From Cordia subcordata (lineage: Eukaryota > Streptophyta > Magnoliopsida > Boraginales > Cordiaceae), in contig JAPTOF010000016.1 of the NCBI GenBank assembly GCA_028554755.1, positions 8,531,001-8,595,000 on the forward strand: DNA of 64,000 nt, in the 5' to 3' direction. The notes beneath the pieces were generated by a model. The model saw nothing but the letters and a program-made list of their open reading frames with translations. It did no database searches and was not told where the DNA came from. Positions 62,909 through 64,000 of this stretch are shown one piece after another (positions within the stretch are counted from its first letter, which is position 1; each line of letters starts with the position of its first letter). The position numbers and the translations under genes are program-made.

Positions 62909-64000
62909 CTGTAGCAAGTTAGAAAAAAAAATTATTAAAAGTCAGCAGCAATACGTGCAACACTAGTTCAAGGAAAAGAAATGGCATGGAAAAACTTGTT
63001 TAGAATAACTAAGCAAATTTTGTTGCTAAAATCATCCAAAAGGATGATGTCCTCCGAAAATACAACACAAACAGGTGTCATCTATGAAGCCACCAAAAAG
63101 AATGCACTGTATTTTTTACAGCTCAGCACCAGAAAGTGGAATTGTCTTCAGCACAACAGCAAGCATTTGGCACGGTTTTCATGGAATTTTGGGGGCATAT
63201 TCGAAACTTCAGGTACTTAGATCAATAGCTTATATCTAAAGAAGATGATCCAACAGTTCAGCCAACTCGGCAGAGAGACAAAGACTGACCCCTAGGCATA
63301 TGCACAAACTAAGAAACTAACAACCGCTGCAGTCATACCTGCACATGTTATATTCAAGATATTTATTTCCCAATAAAATATGAAAAGCTACAACAACTAG
63401 AGTATATAAAAACATTTAAAAGAATGGGCATCTCAGTGCATGGAGCTCCTGCTATGTTAGGATGCAGGTAAGAGTACAGCCACCTTGAGTCTAATATGAT
63501 ATACGCACTGATATACATACATGTTTTACATAACATTCTACTCTTCAATAAACACAAACATGTGATAAGAAATGATGAATCCAAACATATGTGATAAGAA
63601 TGATGACCAAACAAACATTCATGGTTTGTTTAGATTAGCTTTTTTTTAAGGAAAATGCACTTTTTTCTGTATATTCGCTTTCCAATATCTATTGGGCTTG
63701 GTTCTCAGAAAAGCTGGAACTATGAAAAAAAGCTTAAATACAGTTTTTTCAGAAGCCAAAAATTTTAGCTCCTAAAAAAACACTTTTCCCAGAAGTTGTT
63801 AATAGCTTCTTTGAAAAGCCAATCCAAACGAGCCCTTAACAGGGAATCTCGGTGCATGTGTGTAAGTAACTCTAGCTATGTGCAAATTCAGGTAAGAGTC
63901 CAGTCACTTCATGGTCAATTTCCACAATTTTACACAATATATACATATATCGGTTGGATTCATGCAATAAGACAATTACATACAGGGTCAACTTCACGGT
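62909..64000 (-). other. Probable 5' intron of the WD40 gene
   Basis: About 1.1 kb upstream of the first recognised exon, starting next to the acceptor GCTACAG (- strand). No exon encoding the WDR74 N terminus was found, so the stretch is treated as intron. It contains a MITE at 63621-63838. Confidence 0.6.
63621..63838. mobile_element. MITE in the WD40 gene 5' intron
   Basis: Left ATGGTTTGTTTAGATTAGCTTTT mirrors right AAAAGCCAATCCAAACGAGCCCTTA. 218 bp. The core (CAGAAAAGCTGGAACTATGAAAA) matches the MITE in SRP19 intron 1 (37729-37935). Confidence 0.75.

Overview
This is a nuclear, repeat-rich plant window, almost certainly from a eudicot. The genes are intron-rich with GT-AG junctions and encode plant-type proteins (an NLP7-like RWP-RK factor, a plant SRP19). 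Intergenic DNA is AT-rich and packed with plant retrotransposons, a Helitron and MITEs. I cannot name the species.

Layout. (1) 1-15.4 kb and beyond: a decayed Ty1/copia element on the + strand (gag, protease, integrase, RT, RNase H, an accessory ORF, then a polypurine tract and 3' LTR start). It is split by a nested Ty3/gypsy element of about 8.3 kb on the - strand (3168 to about 11505). The gypsy insert has two long LTRs, a tRNA-Asp-type primer site and only gag plus aspartic protease; RT, RNase H and integrase are absent. (2) 15.4-21.1 kb: non-genic, with an inverted-repeat element (16.76-17.39 kb) and a probable gypsy LTR (about 17.9-20.0 kb). (3) 21.1-28.6 kb, - strand: a 13-exon gene for a protein with three tandem DUF2439 (ZGRF1/Mte1/Dbl2 N-terminal) domains. 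(4) 28.8-35.8 kb: a MITE, then a Helitron with recognisable ends (29109-35467). The Helitron holds a decayed RPA-like OB-fold sequence and a nested coding-free LTR retrotransposon (32635-34656). (5) 36.1-38.7 kb, - strand: SRP19. (6) 38.8-52 kb: a gene desert with MITEs, a Mutator-like MITE with a perfect 10-bp target duplication, a long inverted repeat, an AT microsatellite and several two-unit tandem duplications. (7) 52.1-57.4 kb, + strand: a complete NIN-like protein (NLP6/NLP7 type), the nitrate-response transcription factor. (8) 58.4-64 kb, - strand: a WDR74/NSA1-like WD40 ribosome-biogenesis protein, tail-to-tail with the NLP gene; its 5' end lies beyond the window.

The four genes are housekeeping or regulatory loci of independent function (genome stability, protein targeting, nitrate signalling, 60S ribosome assembly). 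Nothing suggests that they act together. Exon boundaries were placed by hand from GT/AG sites, codon phase and family resemblance; every junction given keeps the reading frame. No transcript data were available.
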